Made by a program: the position numbers and the translations under genes. Shown here in pieces: positions 13,112-15,484 of a DNA stretch of 15,484 nt. The DNA comes from an uncultured Muribaculaceae bacterium (GTDB lineage: Bacteria > Bacteroidota > Bacteroidia > Bacteroidales > Muribaculaceae), in the NCBI GenBank assembly GCA_910585755.1, contig CAJUFH010000065.1:1-15484 (forward strand), written 5' to 3'. The notes under the pieces are model-generated. The model did not search any database and was not told the DNA's origin. It was given only the letters and a program-made list of their open reading frames with translations. Numbering within the stretch: the first letter of the stretch is position 1; the number at the start of each line of letters is the position of its first letter.

Positions 13112-14416
13112 ATGGATTATCAGGAAACGATAGATTTCTTATATTCCCAGACTCCGCAGTTCCAGCAGATCGGGGCCGCGGCCTATAAGCCCGGGCTTGA
13201 TACCGTGCGCCGCTTGGCGGCTCTGTTCGGCGACCCGCAGCGGCGCCTCCGCTGCGTCCACGTAGGGGGCACCAACGGCAAGGGTTCGACCGCCCATTCC
13301 ATCGCCTCCTGCCTTCAGTCAGCCGGTCTGAAGGTCGGGCTCTTCACCTCCCCGCATCTTGTCGACTTCCGCGAGCGGATCCGTGTCGACGGGGGGATGA
13401 TTCCCCGCGAGGAAGTTACGGCATTCGTCGAGCGTTTCAGGCAGGTGTGTCCCGAGGGGTGCGAACCCTCCTTTTTCGAGCTTACGACAGTGATGGCGTT
13501 CGACTGGTTCGCTCGCTCCGCGGTGGACGTTGCGGTTATCGAGGTCGGACTCGGTGGCCGTCTCGATTCTACCAATATAATAACACCCGAGCTGAGCGTC
13601 ATTACCAATATATCAATGGACCATATGGCCCAGCTCGGCAATACCCCCGAGTCCATCGCTTCCGAGAAGGCCGGGATTATCAAGCCCGGGGTGCCGGTAG
13701 TGATAGGGGAGTCGGCCGGGACTGTGCGGGAGGTGTTCCGCGCGGCGGCCGAAAAGGCCGGAGCCCCCGCGCGCTATGCCGATGACGAGTTTGCCGCTCT
13801 TACGGCATCCCCAGCTCCCGACGGCTTCCTCGAAGCCCGCTCGACCCCCTTCGGCCCGATTCGTTTCCAGCTTGCGGGGCTGTGCCAGCACCGCAACCTG
13901 CGCACGATTCTCTGCGCTCTCGACCAGTTGCGTCGCATGGGCTTCCCCCTGACCGACGAGGCTGTCGGGGAAGGGTTGTCAACTGTCTGCGATTCCACCG
14001 GGCTGATGGGGCGCTGGATGAAGGTGATGGACTCCCCCCTCGTAATCTGCGACACCGGCCACAACGAGGGTGGCTGGGAACTTCTTGGCCGGCAGCTCGC
14101 GTCCTACGGGCCTAAGCTGACGGCGATTCTCGGCTTCGTAAATGACAAGGACCTGGACCATATCTTCCCCCATCTTCCGAAAGAGGCCGACTATATCTTC
14201 ACCCGTGCGTCGGTGCCCCGCGCCCTCCCCGCCGAGGAGCTGGCGGTGCGCGCTGCGAAGGCCGGAATACGGGGCGCTGTGACGTTCAGTGTCGAGCAGG
14301 CTTTGAACGACGCCCTCCGCCAGGCGCGCCGCGACCCGGAGGCGGTTATATTCGTCGGGGGTAGCACCTTCGTCGTCGCCGATCTCCTCTCATCCCTGGA
14401 AAAACGAAACCGATAA
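13112..14416 (+). CDS. folC: Bifunctional folylpolyglutamate synthase/dihydrofolate synthase
   Basis: A 434-residue cytoplasmic Mur-ligase-type enzyme. It adds glutamate to dihydropteroate and then to folates, using ATP. Motifs are the P-loop GTNGKGST (53-60), FTSPHLVDFRERIRVDG (78-94), FFELTT (121-126), EVGLGGRLDSTNI (144-156) and MDHMAQLGNTPESIASEKAGIIK (169-191). The C-terminal ligase domain has CDTGHNEGGW. Length and order are normal. The start at 13112 was chosen because the frame further upstream (a GTG at 13031) would translate the TTCACCC repeat, giving a low-complexity tail not expected in FolC. The next gene starts 1 nt after its stop. Confidence 0.95.
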   Translation: MDYQETIDFLYSQTPQFQQIGAAAYKPGLDTVRRLAALFGDPQRRLRCVHVGGTNGKGSTAHSIASCLQSAGLKVGLFTSPHLVDFRERIRVDGGMIPREEVTAFVERFRQVCPEGCEPSFFELTTVMAFDWFARSAVDVAVIEVGLGGRLDSTNIITPELSVITNISMDHMAQLGNTPESIASEKAGIIKPGVPVVIGESAGTVREVFRAAAEKAGAPARYADDEFAALTASPAPDGFLEARSTPFGPIRFQLAGLCQHRNLRTILCALDQLRRMGFPLTDEAVGEGLSTVCDSTGLMGRWMKVMDSPLVICDTGHNEGGWELLGRQLASYGPKLTAILGFVNDKDLDHIFPHLPKEADYIFTRASVPRALPAEELAVRAAKAGIRGAVTFSVEQALNDALRQARRDPEAVIFVGGSTFVVADLLSSLEKRNR

Positions 14417-14417
14417 T

Positions 14418-15218
14418 ATGGCAATCGAGCAGATTACTTCATTGGCCGACCCCCGTGTCGCGCCTTTCGCGTCGCTTACGGAGGCACAGCTCCGAAACCG
14501 GCTCGACCCGGCCTCGGCGCTCTTTATCGCCGAAAGCCCGAAAGTGATACGCGTCGCCCTCGATGCCGGTTACGAGCCATCAGCGCTGCTGTGCGAGGCT
14601 AAGCATATCTCGGGCGACGCGGCCGATATAATCGCCCGTTCCCCGGAAATGCCCGTCTATACCGGAAGCCGGGAGCTCCTCGCCGAGCTGACCGGCTACA
14701 AGCTGACCCGCGGCGTCCTCTGCGCCATGCGCCGTCCGGCCCCGAAAGGGGTTGGGGAGGTTCTGGAGGGTGCGCGGAGGGTTGTCGTGATCCACGGCGT
14801 TGTCGATACCACCAACATAGGGGCTATCTTCCGCGCGGCGGCCGCGCTCGGTATCGACGCCGCGCTCCTGACCCCCGACTCCTGCGACCCGCTTAACCGC
14901 CGCTCCGTGCGCGTGTCGATGGGGTCGGTGTTCCTCCTTCCCTGGACGTGGCTCGACGGAGGGATCGAGGCGCTCGGCCCTTACGGCTTCAAAACCGCCG
15001 CGATGGCCCTGACCGACGACTCCGTTCCGCTCGACTATCCGGCCCTTGCGGCGGAAGAGCGCCTGGCGATTGTGATGGGCACGGAGGGTGACGGCCTCCC
15101 GAAAAAGACGATTGCCGCCGCCGACTATACGGTGAAGATTCCTATGGCCCGCGGCGTCGATTCCCTGAATGTGGCGTCGGCCGCGGCGGTGGCCTTCTGG
15201 CAGTTAGGGCGCCATTGA
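14418..15218 (+). CDS. SpoU/TrmH-family RNA 2'-O-methyltransferase
   Basis: A 266-residue cytoplasmic SPOUT methyltransferase. The N-terminal part (about 1-105) resembles the L30e-like substrate-binding domain of the family. The catalytic domain shows motif 1 VVDTTNIGAIFRAAAALG (128-145, Asn133 and Arg139), motif 2 IVMGTEGDGLP (218-228) and motif 3 IPMARGVDSLNVASAAAVAFW (241-261), which form the knotted SAM site. Members methylate 2'-OH groups of 23S rRNA or tRNA. The exact target cannot be told from sequence alone, so no gene symbol is given. It begins 1 nt after the folC stop and is surely co-transcribed and probably coupled to it. It ends with TGA 216 nt before the tRNA. Confidence 0.9.
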   Translation: MAIEQITSLADPRVAPFASLTEAQLRNRLDPASALFIAESPKVIRVALDAGYEPSALLCEAKHISGDAADIIARSPEMPVYTGSRELLAELTGYKLTRGVLCAMRRPAPKGVGEVLEGARRVVVIHGVVDTTNIGAIFRAAAALGIDAALLTPDSCDPLNRRSVRVSMGSVFLLPWTWLDGGIEALGPYGFKTAAMALTDDSVPLDYPALAAEERLAIVMGTEGDGLPKKTIAAADYTVKIPMARGVDSLNVASAAAVAFWQLGRH

Positions 15219-15306
15219 GCGGCCTCCCGGAAAGCCTCGTCGGCGTTACGGCCCGCTGTGCGTGGTGTATGCCGCGAAAAAAATATGCAAAAAATCCTTG
15301 CGAAAT

Positions 15307-15337
15307 TTTGCCAGTTCAAAAATAATGCCTAACTTTG
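15307..15337 (+). promoter_or_regulatory. Promoter of the tRNA-Gly gene (-33 TTTG, 19-nt spacer, -7 TAACTTTG)
   Basis: TTTG (15307-15310) and TAACTTTG (15330-15337) are separated by 19 nt, an exact fit to the Bacteroidetes promoter consensus. The region before it (15219-15306) holds no gene. It is A-rich near 15275-15295, and I see no strong terminator for the upstream operon, only a weak GCAAAA/TTTTGC pair that overlaps the -33 element. Confidence 0.85.
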
Positions 15338-15434
15338 CATCGCAATTGAGAGGGACGCCCATCCGAAAGCAACGAATCGGAAGCGAAAGCCCCCGTTTCA
15401 AGGCGAAAGCAAAAGAGAACTTTCAACATAACTT
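15338..15434 (+). other. tRNA leader with a 20-nt periodic CGAAAGC motif
   Basis: The predicted transcript leader contains CGAAAGC at 15364-15370, 15384-15390 and 15404-15410, exactly 20 nt apart. The second and third copies are GCGAAAGC, which can form a tiny GAAA-tetraloop hairpin. TCCGA/TCGGA (15362-15366 and 15377-15381) can also pair. The role is unknown; it would be removed during tRNA 5' processing. Confidence 0.5.

Positions 15435-15484
<50 letters not shown>

Overview
The window looks like chromosomal DNA from a GC-rich member of the order Bacteroidales, possibly Muribaculaceae or a relative. This is judged from gene families and signals, since no search was possible. Evidence includes an RprX/RprY two-component pair, a DUF5723 barrel next to an acidic-start lipoprotein, -7 boxes of the TAnnTTTG/TAnnTTCG type, very few Shine-Dalgarno sequences, and GTGAA/TTCAC intergenic repeats. 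No phage, transposon, CRISPR array or classical defence island is visible. Several genes end in TGA, so the standard code applies.

Layout from left to right. Positions 1-189 hold part of an intergenic repeat and nothing else recognisable. On the minus strand (190-1967) a tetrapyrrole-methylase-fold SAM methyltransferase is followed 5 nt later by a WalJ/YycJ-like metallo-beta-lactamase hydrolase. Divergently from them, lpxB (2045-3172) makes the lipid A disaccharide. It converges with a minus-strand unit of a secreted alpha/beta-hydrolase esterase (4639-5529) and a secreted GH13 alpha-amylase (3162-4598). The amylase carries an in-frame TGA where a tryptophan is expected. Next come rprX and rprY (minus, 7968 to 5643), with their own promoter and a clear terminator. 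A second envelope unit (minus, 11545 to 8195) encodes a large lipoprotein and a DUF5723 outer-membrane barrel protein.

On the plus strand a split two-gene chromate-type transporter (11763-12961) has a 4-nt ATGA overlap. A 150-nt composite of palindromes and TTCACCC repeats follows, then folC (13112-14416) and, 1 nt later, a SpoU/TrmH-family RNA methyltransferase (14418-15218). The window ends inside a tRNA-Gly(GCC) gene with a textbook Bacteroidetes promoter and a leader carrying a 20-nt periodic motif.

Most of the content is housekeeping plus envelope and polysaccharide functions. The points most worth a second look are the nonsense codon in the amylase, the uncharacterised lipoprotein/barrel pair, the probably leaderless divergent pair at 1967/2045, and the repeat structures before folC and before the tRNA.
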